Origin: Chara braunii
Lineage: Eukaryota > Streptophyta > Charophyceae > Charales > Characeae
Assembly (NCBI GenBank): GCA_003427395.1
Contig: BFEA01000829.1
Location: 45,310 to 94,430 of the forward strand
Direction of reading: 5' to 3'
DNA: 49,121 bases
Under the pieces are notes generated by a model, which was given only the letters and a program-made list of their open reading frames with translations, ran no database searches and was not told the DNA's origin. This document shows positions 8,351-17,966 of the stretch, in pieces. Positions within the stretch are counted from its first letter, which is position 1; each line of letters begins with the position of its first letter. A program made the translations under genes and the position numbers.

Positions 8351-10729
8351 CCAGCGGGTGAGTTCCTACCCTAGACCCACCTAAAGCATACAAGATTCTT
8401 CTCTCTCATGGGGTTAGGGTCCCATTGGGTACGCATGCCCCCAAGTAGGCCAACAACCACCAACCAGGGAGGACAATTTCCTCCAAGAGAGATTGGTCCT
8501 CTGACTCACGAATCAATAAGTAGACCAATTGATGACTCCAATTGACAATGTCGACGTGTGACCAAGTGACAGCAATAGAGAACGTATTTGCAGCAGCCGT
8601 CACCAAGAAAGTACGTGGAAAGTTCAAGAAACAAAACAACAACAATTGTAAACAGGGCTTAGGGCAAGCACTTCAATTGGGTCTTCAAGAAGTCGCTCCT
8701 CGCTGGTCTTCACAGTCTTGCAGGTATGTCTTCCGGTGCACTCTGAATACAGTTGCGATGTCTTACCCTGAAGCTCACGGGTATGGGTGCCTTCGTCCTC
8801 CTCCCTAAGCCTAAGCTATGGTTGACTTCTTCCTCGCCACGGCTCTTGGTGCTCCCCCAGCGCCGCCCTTTGTCCAACCCCCGCTATCGCACAAGTAACC
8901 AGCAGCGCTTCTGCAACTTTGTGAATGAACAATCTGTTTCTCTTGGCACTGTAGCAACTATTAATAGTTGCAATTGACTTGCTCTGCCTGCTTCGGGCTG
9001 GTACTGGTCGCCTGCGGCCTCTGCTGCATGTTTTTGTGTTCCGAAAGTCTCCAGAGTTTCTTGGGATGCTGCTGCAAAATTGGACTTTGGGACCTGACTT
9101 CCTCTACCGTTACCCGAAGACAATTACCGGCCTGCAACACTTTGGTACCCAACTTCTACCGACCTATGATGCTTCGACCTGTGGACCCCAAGACATCCTG
9201 GGAAGGGGACCAACTGGGACTCTAGGGCCGGGACTCGGGACTGTCAGCGTGAAATCCTTTCAAAAGTACTGGTGGCTTAATTTTTGTCTCATTTTGCTTT
9301 GATTTTTTCTTAAAACAGAACAGGGCTCCTCCTTTTTTGCCATTCCTTCCTCTCTGCCTTGTTTTTCCATTTTGCACTTTAAGCTTTGAACACCCTTTTC
9401 TTCTATTGCTAGATGAGGCAACTCCTAGCAATCTGAGGATATCCACCTGATGGCCATGTCAATTGCATTTGGCCATGCTACTTTTGTCAGATACATTCTC
9501 GAAAGCCTGAGTATGCCCCACGAAGGTATCCCTCAGGCCAAAGGAGGACCCTTCCTCCCTTTCTCTCAGAAAAGAAACAGATGGCAATGACAAACACATC
9601 TTGTATATGGTCCGTGCCACTGGTGAAGACTTTCTGCTGCTTCCCATTCGTACCATGTTCTGAAAATGCCGTTGCATAGGCTTTTGCTCGCCATGTTAAT
9701 GAATGACAGAACTGAATGGCAGCAGTCCAAAGAACAGCCAGGTGGCAAACTTCAGTCTCTACAAAGTAAAAGAAACTCACATGACTGGAATAAGGGCGAT
9801 CTGGGTGGTTGGCAATACCATACCTTCCTAAGTGCACCCCTGGTTGGCGAATGAAATAGCAAGATATGGCGCTTCCCACCAATGCTCCCGCTCTTGCCTC
9901 TAGTTGTCCCAGGAAGCTTCCGTCGCTCCATCGATGCTGTCAGGGGGATTGTATGTGCGTGTGTGTGTTTGTAGAGGGCATGTGCGTGAGGTTGTGAGGG
10001 CGTTGTTGGTAGTGGGTGGGGAAGCATAGGGGAAGATAAAACCAGAAGAGGAAGAAAATCAGTCGTACTATTTACATGGTGTTGAATCAGAAGAAAAGAA
10101 TGGCAGTCAGTTCTGATTTCCGAAAGGTGCAAAATGTTGATCAGATAGATCGATAGATAAGATTGGATAGACAGATAAAATTAGACAGACAGGTAAAGAT
10201 TAGATAGCGCTAAAGCTGGAACACTGTAGAGCTCAAACAATGATCTGTCCTTTTCACTCTTTTCAAGCGCGATTTTTAATTTTTTTTTTTCCTTTCTTTT
10301 GTTTGAAAGACCTGCTGGGGCCCCGACTACAAGAGGTGATAGAGCAACCTCTACTAGAGGGAACCCCCTTTTGAGATGTCTCCAGTCTACTGGTGGGGAG
10401 CTGCACCTGCTGGAAAACAGGTCCTGCATCCCTTGATGACGTACTTTTTTTTTCCAAATAAGGACGCTCAGTGTGATCCCCCAAGGCGGCAGAGAAGCCA
10501 AATGAAGTCCTGCAAGACACCTGCTTGTCGTCGGGCTCCACCTTTTCTGCTAAGGATCTGCAGTACTGGGCTATCCCCAAAAACTATAAACACGTTAGTA
10601 GGAAACAGTTGAGAGGGAGAGGGATGACTCCTTGCAGGCTTTCATATCTTCCTTAACTGAGATACGAGCATGGTCCGTCCGACCAATCGTGTATTAGATT
10701 GGAATCTAGATCCGGTTGATTGTTGAACA
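8351..10729. other. Long stretch without a recognisable gene
   Basis: I found no domain here. Visible items are an 18-base perfect palindrome GCAACTATTAATAGTTGC at 8954-8971, a short (GT)n-like run near 9951-9971, a degenerate (GATA)n tract at 10137-10206, and poly(T) runs near 9300 and 10275-10290. Open frames of 60-130 codons occur on both strands, but they lack domain signals, overlap each other and look like chance frames in old repeat DNA. Confidence 0.55.
10137..10206 (+). repeat. Degenerate (GATA)n microsatellite
   Basis: GATAGA, GATAAG and GACAGATA units are repeated imperfectly over about 70 bases. Confidence 0.7.
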
Positions 10730-11048
10730 CCTCACCAGGTGTTGGAACACAACGGTTGTAGGCTGACCCCCTTAAGGGACCAAACCAAACCACTGTGGAT
10801 CCACCATAGAAAGCTCATGTGGAGGGAACATGTCCGAAAAATCAGAGGGAAGTCTCATGCACCTGGACAAGGTAGTGCTGAAGTAGCAATCTGGCTCCCT
10901 CTGGAATCAAAGGTAGAGCCTCTCAACTGGGTGATGGAACAAGAGGAAGGCAGTCAACATTCAAAACGCAAATTCCAAAACATATATCACTGATCATGGA
11001 TGGAAATTCTAATGCTGCCCTTACAGATGGCTGGGTAGATGGAAGAAC
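10730..11048 (+). pseudogene. LINE-B2 endonuclease fragment, left part
   Basis: Plus-strand remnant of a LINE-B EEP endonuclease. The reading SAEVAIWLPLESKVEPLNWV (about 10880) matches SARVAIWIPLESRADPVQWV of LINE-B1 (about 34560). After an internal deletion, ISLIMDGNSNAALTDGWVDG (about 10987-11042) matches VPVIIVGDCNAAPDRWMDRW. The catalytic block is altered (GDCN to DGNSN) and the frame is broken. The fragment is cut at 11048 by a hAT element and resumes at 12637 with continuous homology. Confidence 0.75.
11041..11048 (+). repeat. hAT 8-base target-site duplication, left
   Basis: GGAAGAAC at 11041-11048 is repeated exactly at 12637-12644, on the two sides of the hAT termini. Eight bases is the hallmark TSD length of hAT transposons. 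Confidence 0.9.
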
Positions 11049-11069
11049 CAGGGCTGTGCCGGCAATCGG

Positions 11070-11340
11070 CCGGTTGGACCGGCCCGGTCCCAACCGGGCC
11101 GGTTGGACCCCCGGTGGTCCAACCGGAATTCCGGTTGGGCCCAAAAATGGGTAATTTTATTTTTTCTTTTTTTTTTGAAATCATGGTTGGACTGCGCTCG
11201 CCGAGATCTCCCCGAATCTGCAAAGAAAACTTTGATCAGAGAACTTTTCTTTTTTTGGGGGGGGACCGGCCCGGTCCCAACCGGGCCGGTTGGACCCCAG
11301 GTGGTCCAACCGGAATTCCGGTTGGGCCCAAAAATGGGTC
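11070..11340 (+). repeat. Direct repeat of about 75 bases inside the hAT
   Basis: The block from GGACCGGCCCGGTCCCAACC through GGGCCCAAAAATGGGT occurs at 11070-11142 and again at 11264-11339, with one mismatch seen (CCCCC against CCCCA). The intervening DNA includes a T-rich run. Near-identity suggests a recent duplication. Confidence 0.85.
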
Positions 11341-11353
11341 AATTTTTTTATAT

Positions 11354-11810
11354 NNNNNNNNNNNNNNNNNNNNNNNNNNNNNNNNNNNNNNNNNNNNNNN
11401 NNNNNNNNNNNNNNNNNNNNNNNNNNNNNNNNNNNNNNNNNNNNNNNNNNNNNNNNNNNNNNNNNNNNNNNNNNNNNNNNNNNNNNNNNNNNNNNNNNNN
11501 NNNNNNNNNNNNNNNNNNNNNNNNNNNNNNNNNNNNNNNNNNNNNNNNNNNNNNNNNNNNNNNNNNNNNNNNNNNNNNNNNNNNNNNNNNNNNNNNNNNN
11601 NNNNNNNNNNNNNNNNNNNNNNNNNNNNNNNNNNNNNNNNNNNNNNNNNNNNNNNNNNNNNNNNNNNNNNNNNNNNNNNNNNNNNNNNNNNNNNNNNNNN
11701 NNNNNNNNNNNNNNNNNNNNNNNNNNNNNNNNNNNNNNNNNNNNNNNNNNNNNNNNNNNNNNNNNNNNNNNNNNNNNNNNNNNNNNNNNNNNNNNNNNNN
11801 NNNNNNNNNN
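11354..11810. other. Assembly gap (457 N)
   Basis: Unknown bases. Unlike the other two gaps, its two flanks do not share sequence, so this is probably a real gap. Confidence 0.99.
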
Positions 11811-11965
11811 GAACCCTCAACAGTCTGCAGAATCCCCTCACTGATTACACTGTAAATGATAATCTACCTTAACCAAAATCAAAGTAGACTGTCACTCACC
11901 CACACCAGATGGAAAACTCTACAGACTGTCGGTATATCGTATATATATTCTGTTTGTGACGATAA
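11811..11965 (+). repeat. Fragment related to 38480-38590
   Basis: Bases 11873-11932 match 38520-38580: the ordered blocks CAAAAT-TCAAAG, AGACT, CACCCACACCAGA, GAAAACTCT and CAGACTG are shared. The following TTCTGTTTGTGACGATA (11948) also occurs at 46708 inside the hammerhead-bearing inverted repeats. The hAT interior thus seems to hold a piece of that element family. Confidence 0.6.
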
Positions 11966-11982
11966 AGTGGTAAGCTTGGGTG

Positions 11983-12051
11983 AGAAGAAGAAGAAGAAGA
12001 AGAAGAAGAAGAAGAAGAAGAAGAAGAAGAAGAAGAAGAAGAAGAAGAAAA
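11983..12051 (+). repeat. (AAG)n microsatellite
   Basis: About 22 AAG units are uninterrupted. Open frames through it (poly-Lys or poly-Arg on plus, poly-Ser or poly-Phe on minus) are artefacts. Confidence 0.98.
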
Positions 12052-12449
12052 GAATGGGCACTTACCTCTGCGACGGGCGCTGCTGGCCACGGACGGCGAC
12101 GGGCGACCCGCGACGGGAGCTGCTGGCGACGGCCACGGGCGACGACGAAGACGAGGAGGACGGCGACGGGAGCTGCCACGGGCGACGAGGACGACGACGA
12201 GGCGACGACGGGAGCTGCCACAAGCGACGACGGCGACGGGCAACTCGAGACGGCGATGGGCAACTCGAAGTGGCGGAGGGACGGCACTCTCTCTCTCTGA
12301 AAGGTGGGAAACCGAGGAGGACCCCCCTCCCTCCAACTTTCAAAACGGCGGCCTCATCTGGGCCGCCGATCTGCCTCGATCAGCGGTCCGGAGAGGCCGT
12401 CGTTTTGGATGCACATAGGCGGGCCTGCGCTACCCGGTCCGAATTTTTT

Positions 12450-12499
12450 TTGGGCCAGGAGGAGGCCCCCACAACCCGTGTGGGGGCCTCCTGGCCCAA
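12450..12499. repeat. Strong GC-rich hairpin in the hAT
   Basis: The left arm 12450-12473 (TTGGGCCAGGAGG-AGG-CCCCCACA) pairs with 12479-12499 (TGTGGGGGCC-TCCTGGCCCAA) around a 5-base loop (ACCCG). The only break is a 3-base bulge. The stem is about 21 pairs. Confidence 0.85.
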
Positions 12500-12636
12500 A
12501 ACAAATTTGTTTCGGCCTTTTTCCTATAATGCGCTGTGGGCCGCCGGGGGGCAACCGGACCGGTCGACCGGCCGGTCCCACCGGCCCGGTTCCGGTTGGG
12601 GGTGGAACCCCCGGTCGGACCGGGTATTTAGCACTG

Positions 12637-12644
12637 GGAAGAAC
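12637..12644 (+). repeat. hAT 8-base target-site duplication, right
   Basis: GGAAGAAC, an exact repeat of 11041-11048. Confidence 0.9.
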
Positions 12645-12954
12645 CCATTTCCCTGCCCTTGGTAGTTTGAGGTGGATGGGAGGATTATTAACGATCTATG
12701 CCTGTCTTTCGACATTTACATTTCCTACAGGAAAACATACTTAAATAAGAAAGAATATATGCATAAGAGGTGATAGTTCAGACTGTATTGACCTTAGTCT
12801 TATATCAGAAGAATTGGAATGGTCACTTCCAATGTCAGCTTTTCTTCCCTTGAGTTCTCATGCGGGGTAAGACCGTACGATGCACATTGTCGCCTCATTC
12901 TTCAGGGAAAAAAAACAGATCAAAGGGCTGGGTATTATGAACTAAATGTTTCCC
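12645..12954 (+). pseudogene. LINE-B2 endonuclease fragment, right part
   Basis: Homology to LINE-B1 resumes directly after the hAT. IINDLCLSF (about 12684) matches IINDLCVSL. In another frame, CIDLSLISEELEWSLPMSAF (about 12777-12840) matches KIDLILTSNDLEGSLLLAAI. Then DRTMHIVASFFREKKQIKGL followed by GYYELN (about 12870-12945) matches DHKMCMVILSFRKKPDRGPG followed by FYKLN. Stops and frame changes make it a pseudogene. It ends where the CACTA-like element begins. Confidence 0.8.
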
Positions 12955-13107
12955 ACTAGTACCTCCGCCAATGTTGGTCGGAGGCCAGGCCCGATGACGG
13001 CTGCCATTGATAAATCTCATCGGCGGCCGTCGTTTCGTTTCGGCTCCTAAAAGGTTGAAGGTCCACCTGAGGCACCGCTATTTTCCCACTCGGCAAAGGT
13101 ACTAGTG
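12954..13107 (-). mobile_element. CACTA-like miniature element (154 bp)
   Basis: The ends form a perfect 11-base terminal inverted repeat: CACTAGTACCT at 12954-12964 and AGGTACTAGTG at 13097-13107. Read from the right, the element begins CACTAGTACCTTTGCCGAGTG. The TTTGCCGAGTG phrase is familiar from grass CACTA ends. An internal GACGGCTGCCATTG/ATCGGCGGCCGTC pairing can form a second hairpin. It has no coding capacity. The expected 3-base TSD is not seen (TCC left, GTT right), so either the flanks have drifted or it did not arrive by standard CACTA transposition. Confidence 0.65.
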
Positions 13108-13161
13108 GTTTAAGATGAATCAATTCAAAAGTATGCATGCACGGAGGCCTGAGGCCACGAG
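13108..13161. other. Spacer between CACTA-like element and the second 30-base repeat
   Basis: These 54 bases (GTTTAAGATGAATCAATTC, later GAGGCCTGAGGCC) match neither LINE. Their origin is unknown. Confidence 0.5.
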
Positions 13162-13487
13162 GGGTTGGGTAATACAAACTAAATGTTTCCCTTTTTTTTT
13201 TTTTTTTTTTAAATAAAAGCAGGTCCTTATGGTCCTGGCTCCATATCCATTCTGGGGAGCATCAGTCCGGTTCCTGTCCACCGGCAAGTCGAGAATAGGA
13301 ATACATGGTGAACGCTCTCACGCTTCCTTCCGTCTGGCCGAAGGAACCCTGACCAGCATTGATTGCTCCTATGTAGGAGGATTGACTGTCAGCTTGTCCT
13401 ACTGCTTTTCCTCTCAGAATCCATTTTGATTCTGTCATGTATTTCGTGTGCAACAAGAAAAGAGGAGAGTTGTCTGTATTGTTGAGA

Positions 13488-14129
13488 CTATGGTCTCAGT
13501 TTGCCCATCGCTGGGGTTTCACTGTGCCATTTTTTCCAGATCAATCTATTATTATTTGCCACTGTTGCGATCTTTCCCTGTAGGAGCCAGTCTCTCATGA
13601 AAGAACGTCTCTTGGTGGCTAGCCTTTCTGGTCTGACTTTCGTTGTTGATGTAACCTCCCTCCATCTGCACCGAATCTCAGTTTCCGTCATACTCAACAG
13701 TAGGGCCCACATTTCTTCCCTTGTCACCTCAGTTCTCTCGATAGTCTTGGTACACCTCCTTTTCCAGATCACCCACAGAGCCAGCTTCCTGAGAAGGTGA
13801 AACCAGATTTCCTTGCTGCCTTTGAGATTGTTGGTACTGTTGGATAGAAGGGGGATGTTTTGAGGAGATGTGGGGGTAGGGGGTGATGAGAAGAGGAGAG
13901 ACCATAGGTCGCGGGCTTTGTTCCATATCCAGGCTGCTTCAGTGCAGTACAGGAGGCAGTGGGGTATGTCTTCTGGTCTGTTGTCTGTGCACATAACACA
14001 TAATTCGGAGCTGTCGGGATCCGTATGTTTCCTCCTCTTGTGGAGCCATTGGTTGACGGGCAGGGATGCGTGGGCTACGAGCCACTGCATGCTTCGGATC
14101 CTAACCGGTTTGATGGACAGGTACATCAT
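13488..14129 (-). pseudogene. LINE-A2 zf-RVT domain and ORF2 C-terminus
   Basis: The 213-codon open frame starts within the domain: MQWLVAHASLPVNQWLHKRR, then SSELCVMCTDNRPEDIPHCL followed by LYC, which gives the C-x2-C and H-C-x3-C zinc ligands. The block LLRKLALWVIWKRRCTKTIE follows, and the frame ends after LIWKKWHSETPAMGKLRP. It is well preserved relative to A1, and its natural stop at 13488 probably marks the true end of ORF2. Confidence 0.88.
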
Positions 14130-15587
14130 CCAGGGATGGAAACGGGGTCAGTAGGTTATTGGTTCAAGATCTCCCTCCATTTTTCTTTGAGTCTGGGATC
14201 CGGGTTTGTAGTTTGTTAACCTAAGTCATAACCAGATTTTACACTGTATTCAAATATTGTTCTCGTTCTCCCGGATTTCCCCTGTTTCCAGATCCACTCT
14301 TTCGGGTCGAATTTGAGGTCTGAGATGCAGAGATCAGGTTGGAAGATTATCCAGGGTTTGGCTTTCGTGATCCTCACTTTCCTCAATCAATAGGATTCTA
14401 GCATGTCACACTGGGGTTCTTTGTTCATAACTTCCAACTCTTGTAGGTTGTGATTAATGATCGGGTAGGAGAAGAATTTGGAGAGGTAGCTGGGTGCATT
14501 AGTTCGAGAAACAAATCGGTAAGCTCTGCGAGGCTGGGTTTGGGAAATGAGTATGGCCCAGTCCCCGGATTTCCACGAGAAGTCCTCCCTTAAGAGGGAG
14601 AGCCACTGTGTTGGGATGCTCTTCTGAATCTGTGTTAGATTTTTGTGAGGGTGTGGCAGCCTTTTAGTTCATTTCGGAGCTCCTGTTCGGTTAACCATTG
14701 TCTTCAATCTTCTTCCCAAATGTGTTTCACCTACCACACCCCTTTTTCCACCCAGGATAGCCATCTCCTGTCTTTTGTGCGCAGTGTCCAGGGTGAGCCA
14801 CTCGGCTACGATCCAGGAATTGCAGAACAAAGGTTGTCTCAGGACCTCTTCTCTGTTTCCTGGTGCACCGTGTTTGTTCGACATCATTCTTCGCCACGAC
14901 TTTGAGGGTTGGCTTCCAGTATGGATTTGTTGTCGGAGTAGGGCTTGTAATACGACCTGTTGGGTTTCTTCTGCTCTGTCTGCCTGATTTGATTGTCCAG
15001 TCCTTTGCCATTATCCAGAAGAGACCTCTCATGTTCGGAGGGGAGTTGATAGGTGCTAGATTTCTGATGCTGTCCAGGGCCATTTGGGTCCATGGAATGG
15101 ATTGTCTTATTAGGATCTCGATAATCCATTTCATCTGCAGGGCTATGGATTCCTGTTTGGGATCAATTAGCCCCAGTCCCCCCTCCTGCGGTTTCCTGAT
15201 GATGTGGTTCCAGGCTATCCTGTTGATACATATGGTCCTGTTGGGGTCTCCGGTCCATAAGTAGCATCTGGCCCTGTTTTTTAACGTTTTGAGGTCATCA
15301 TCGAGGGGGAACCAGATGGATGCCATGTACTACAGTATGGAGAAGATTGTCGTGCTAATTAGTAGTGCTCTTCCGATTAACGAGGCCTGGGCACTTTTGC
15401 ACGGGGCCATGCGAGTGATTGCCCTGGCGACTAGGTTTTGGCCCATGCCTGGCCACACTCCATCCTTGTTTATCATGATACCAAGGAATCTTAGTGCCTG
15501 ATCTCCTATAGACCATGAGATGCATGTGGCTGTATCGGCCGGTTGAGGTGGGGTCCCGTTTGCTAGCCGCCATCCTTCAGATTTGCC
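14130..15587 (-). pseudogene. LINE-A2 ORF2 connection region (broken)
   Basis: This carries the conserved blocks in order on the minus strand: MASIWFPLDDDLKTLKNRAR (15326), CYLWTGDPNRTICINRIAW, KPQEGGLGLIDPKQESIALQ, MKWIIEILI and NSPPNMRGLFWIM. A frame change follows near 14900, then weaker homology reaches about 14130. Frames at 15573-15355 carry the upstream thumb part. Several frameshifts are required to link the pieces. Confidence 0.75.
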
Positions 15588-16505
15588 TCAATTGACCTTC
15601 ATTTTCGATGCCATTCTGAAGGCTTCCATTGCTCTCATGAGGGCTTGGAATGAGCAGTCGTTGGCACGAATGAGGACAGTGAGGTCGTCGACGAACATTA
15701 GCGCAGTGGGTAGGGCAAAGTCGTGTAAAGGATTGAAGTTGTGTTTCGTAAGGCGATCAATGGAAGGGTCTTTCCGAAGGAAGGAGGCTATGACTTCCAT
15801 AATGAAGAGGAAGATGGGCGGGGTCAGTGGGTCGCCTTGTCTACCCGATCTCAAGATCGGGAAGGTCTCTGAAAGAATTCTATTGACCTCAACTCTGCCT
15901 GTTGCGTCTGAATAGAGGACTCTAACCCATTCTCTAAATTTGGGACCTACCCCCATTTTCTCCATGCAGGCATGCAGGAAGTCCCAATTGACCTGATCGT
16001 AGGCCTTTTTAAAGTAAAAAAACAGGATTGCTGCCTTCATTCGTTTTTCCGAGATCTTCTTTGCTGCCTCATTTAGTGTCATCACGTTATCTAGTATATA
16101 TCGTTCAGGGATAAAGCCTGCTTGGTCGATATGAAAGCATTTGTTTGTTAGCTTTGTAATTTCGTTTGCAAGGGCGAGGATTTTGTAGGAAATGATGAGT
16201 AGTGATATGGGTCTATAGTTTTTTAGGTCCTCTTTGTCTACCTTTTTGTGCAACAGAGATACCACGCTGGTGCTTAGTTCCTTGTCTAGGCCTCCCTTTA
16301 GCCTGTTGTCGTTGAAGAACTCGAGCAGGTGCTCTCCTAGAGTCGGCCAGAAGTAGCTCCAAAATTTTTTCAAGAGGTTGTCGATGCCCGGAGCTTTGTC
16401 ATTTCCCATCTGGGCCAGGGCTACGAGTAGCTCAGCCAGGGTTAGGGGCTTGTCTAGGCCTTCCGCTTGAGCTGTCGAGATCATTTTGTCTAGGTACAAC
16501 ATCAT
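15588..16505 (-). pseudogene. LINE-A2 reverse transcriptase domain
   Basis: A 305-codon open frame carries the RT core: LDKPLTLAELLVALAQMGND, KAPGIDNLLKKFW, VVSLLHKKVDKEDLKNYRPI, FHIDQAGFIPERYILDNVMT, motif A FFYFKKAYDQVNWDF, RQGDPLTPPIFLF and motif C FVDD (15684-15695). In motif A the first Asp of the family consensus (FFDFEKAYD) reads Tyr (FFYF), which should abolish activity. In motif C the Ala before DD is Val. The frame is otherwise open, so this copy died recently in part by missense change. Confidence 0.88.
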
Positions 16506-16519
16506 GTGTTGACAGGCTT

Positions 16520-17035
16520 TTAGGTTTGTCGTGGTCGGGGCGAAGGCGTCTTTGACTCGTATAGATCTGCATAGAATGTCCTGGCTAACCTGACCACCTC
16601 TGTACCTGTTGTTTTGACATTTCCTTGAGTTATTGGGTCTTTGAGGGCCTCTATCATGTTATTCCTGGCGTTCGCTTTGATTCTGGAGAAGAAGAATTTA
16701 GTCATGGTTTCATTGAGTGTGTAGTTCGTCATCTTGGCGCGTATTTGCAGTCCTCTCAAGTCCCATCTTCTCCATTCGTTTAGTTCCTCTTTGCTATCAG
16801 TTAGTAGATCCTTGTAAAACTCGGAGGGATCCTCTGCTAGGTTACCTGCTGCGACTGAGATGGCGAATTGGAGTTCTTCCCTTCTCCTTTTGCGATCCCC
16901 CGGTATGCCCCGTGATTCTGCTGATACTGTTTGTGTTAGGTCTGCGTAACTGTCGATGAACCGTTGGTGCCTGTTCGTCTGTCTGAATTCTCGCTGTTTT
17001 TGGATGGACCAATTTTCTTTGACCGCTATGGACAA
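16520..17035 (-). pseudogene. LINE-A2 linker between endonuclease and RT
   Basis: A 171-codon frame is rich in charged residues (QKQREFRQTNRHQRFIDSYA, then RKRRREELQFAISVAAGNL). It leads into SEFYKDLLTDSKEELNEWRR, TKFFFSRIKANARNNMIEAL and ARTFYADLYESKTPSPRP. The FFxRIKxNxRxxxIE and FYxDLY blocks occur at the same place in A1 (3200-3340) and A5 (42480-42600). They are the RT N-terminal extension of this LINE clade. Confidence 0.85.
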
Positions 17036-17932
17036 CCTCTCGGTCGCTCGGCGGGAGTTGTTCAGCCTTAAAAAAAATTGTCCTGTTTCGACTGGTGAGT
17101 TGAAATTGAGCAGCAGTTGAATGGGCTTATGGTCCAGTCCTTTGAAGGCAGCCTAAGGACGTATTTCAGCTTCCTAGATTGCGCCTGGCAGGCTCCTAGA
17201 GATCAGGAGTAATCGATCCTGGACAATGAGGTCCAATTGATTTGGTTCTTCCTGATCCGGGAGAAAGTTTTTTTGTCCGGATGCAACGCCCAATGTTGTC
17301 ATAGAGATCCGGTCCAAGTTGGGGTCCAGAGTCATGTTCCAGTCCCCTGCGATGATAACCGATTGCGGGTTGGGGATAAGAGGTTTGATGTTCTCAAAGA
17401 AAATCAGTCGTCCGAGTTATGCATTGGGTGCGTATAGGTTGAGGATTCTTAGCTCTTCGTCTTGCCATCTTATGTCCAACCATGGCCATCTACCCTCCTC
17501 GATGTCTCCCTTGCTGTTCAAGATTGACCTTCGGTCAAAATCTTTGGATGTCCTTGGTATGAGGATTGCAGTCCCTTTCATACTCGGACCCTCTTTGTTG
17601 GACCATCGAGCGAAGGCGCACCCACCTACTGTCTTTTCCACGGTTTTCTGTATTCGGGTGTGGTTGTTAAGATTTGATAGGTGGGTCTCTTGAAGTAGTA
17701 TCACGTCGAGTTTGGGATGATCTTTTCCTATGAAATCGAGCCGAATGTCCCTGATTTCATCTTCCTCGGCTAAGCCATTCCATTGACCACTGACGTTCCA
17801 ACGAAGTATTTGGAGGCCCTTGGCATGCCAACTGGTCTTTGGTGGGTTGCCCTGATATCTAGTTTTTGTGAGCCTCGACATTGTCTGATTCATCCTCCCC
17901 CTCTTTGTTCTTTTTTCTTTTTTCTTTTTCAT
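17036..17932 (-). pseudogene. LINE-A2 EEP/APE endonuclease domain
   Basis: From the ATG at 17932 a basic leader (KKKKEKRTKRGR) is followed by ILRWNVSGQWNGL, LDVILLQETHLS (catalytic Glu), KGTAILIPR, WLDIRWQDEELRILNLYAPN and then a TAA near 17417. After the stop it continues FFENIKPLIPNPQSVIIAGDWN (catalytic GDWN) and, after an apparent internal deletion around the SRIDFF block, GLDHKPIQLLLNF. The endonuclease nicks target DNA. The stop and the missing SRIDFF block make it inactive. Confidence 0.85.
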
Positions 17933-17966
17933 GGTTGTCTTCTTGATTTGGATGCTGCAATACGTT

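Larger units (their letters stand above)
11049..12636. mobile_element. Non-autonomous hAT-like DNA transposon
   Basis: The element starts CAGGGCTGTGC and ends TTTAGCACTG (reverse complement CAGTGCTAAA), so the termini agree as CAGnGCT, with GC-rich CCGG-dense subterminal regions on both sides. It is flanked by the exact 8-base TSD GGAAGAAC. Removing the element and one TSD restores LINE-B2 endonuclease homology (WVDG then RTHFPALG, then IINDLC). No transposase is visible, but 457 bases of the interior are unknown (N). The interior holds a duplicated GC-rich block, an (AAG)n array, GACGGC-rich DNA and a long hairpin. It may also contain a nested fragment at 11811-11960. Confidence 0.85.
12925..13191 (+). 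repeat. 30-base imperfect direct repeat of LINE-B coding sequence
   Basis: 12925-12954 and 13162-13191 are both GGGnTGGGTAnTAnnAACTAAATG followed by TTTCCC, with four mismatches. The left copy is the end of LINE-B2 coding homology (GLGYYELN). The right copy touches the poly(T) of LINE-A2 at 13192. Confidence 0.8.
13192..17960 (-). mobile_element. LINE-A2, near-complete ORF2 on the minus strand
   Basis: The element 3' end is the poly(A), seen as about 20 T from 13192. Above it lies the shared 3' tail (GCATCAGTCCGGTTCCTG near 13258; AGCATTGATTGCTCC near 13355). Going up in coordinates come zf-RVT, connection, RT, linker and endonuclease, ending at the probable ORF2 start ATG at 17932. It holds the most complete ORF2 in the window, although stops and frameshifts occur (for example TAA after YAPNA near 17417, and breaks near 15588 and 14727). 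The 3' untranslated region is only about 290 bases, against about 1 kb in A1. No TSD partner for the left flank was found at the right end. Confidence 0.9.

Noticed and set aside
9951-9985. Z-DNA-forming (GT)n tract
   Set aside because: Too short and interrupted to support.
10137-10206. Regulatory GATA-site cluster
   Set aside because: Better explained as a decayed microsatellite.
11039-11872. Frames spanning the N gap
   Set aside because: They are open only because N codons are not stops.
11856-12665. 269-codon plus frame through the (AAG)n array
   Set aside because: The poly-Lys comes from the microsatellite and the rest from GC-rich hAT DNA; all other frames are open there too.
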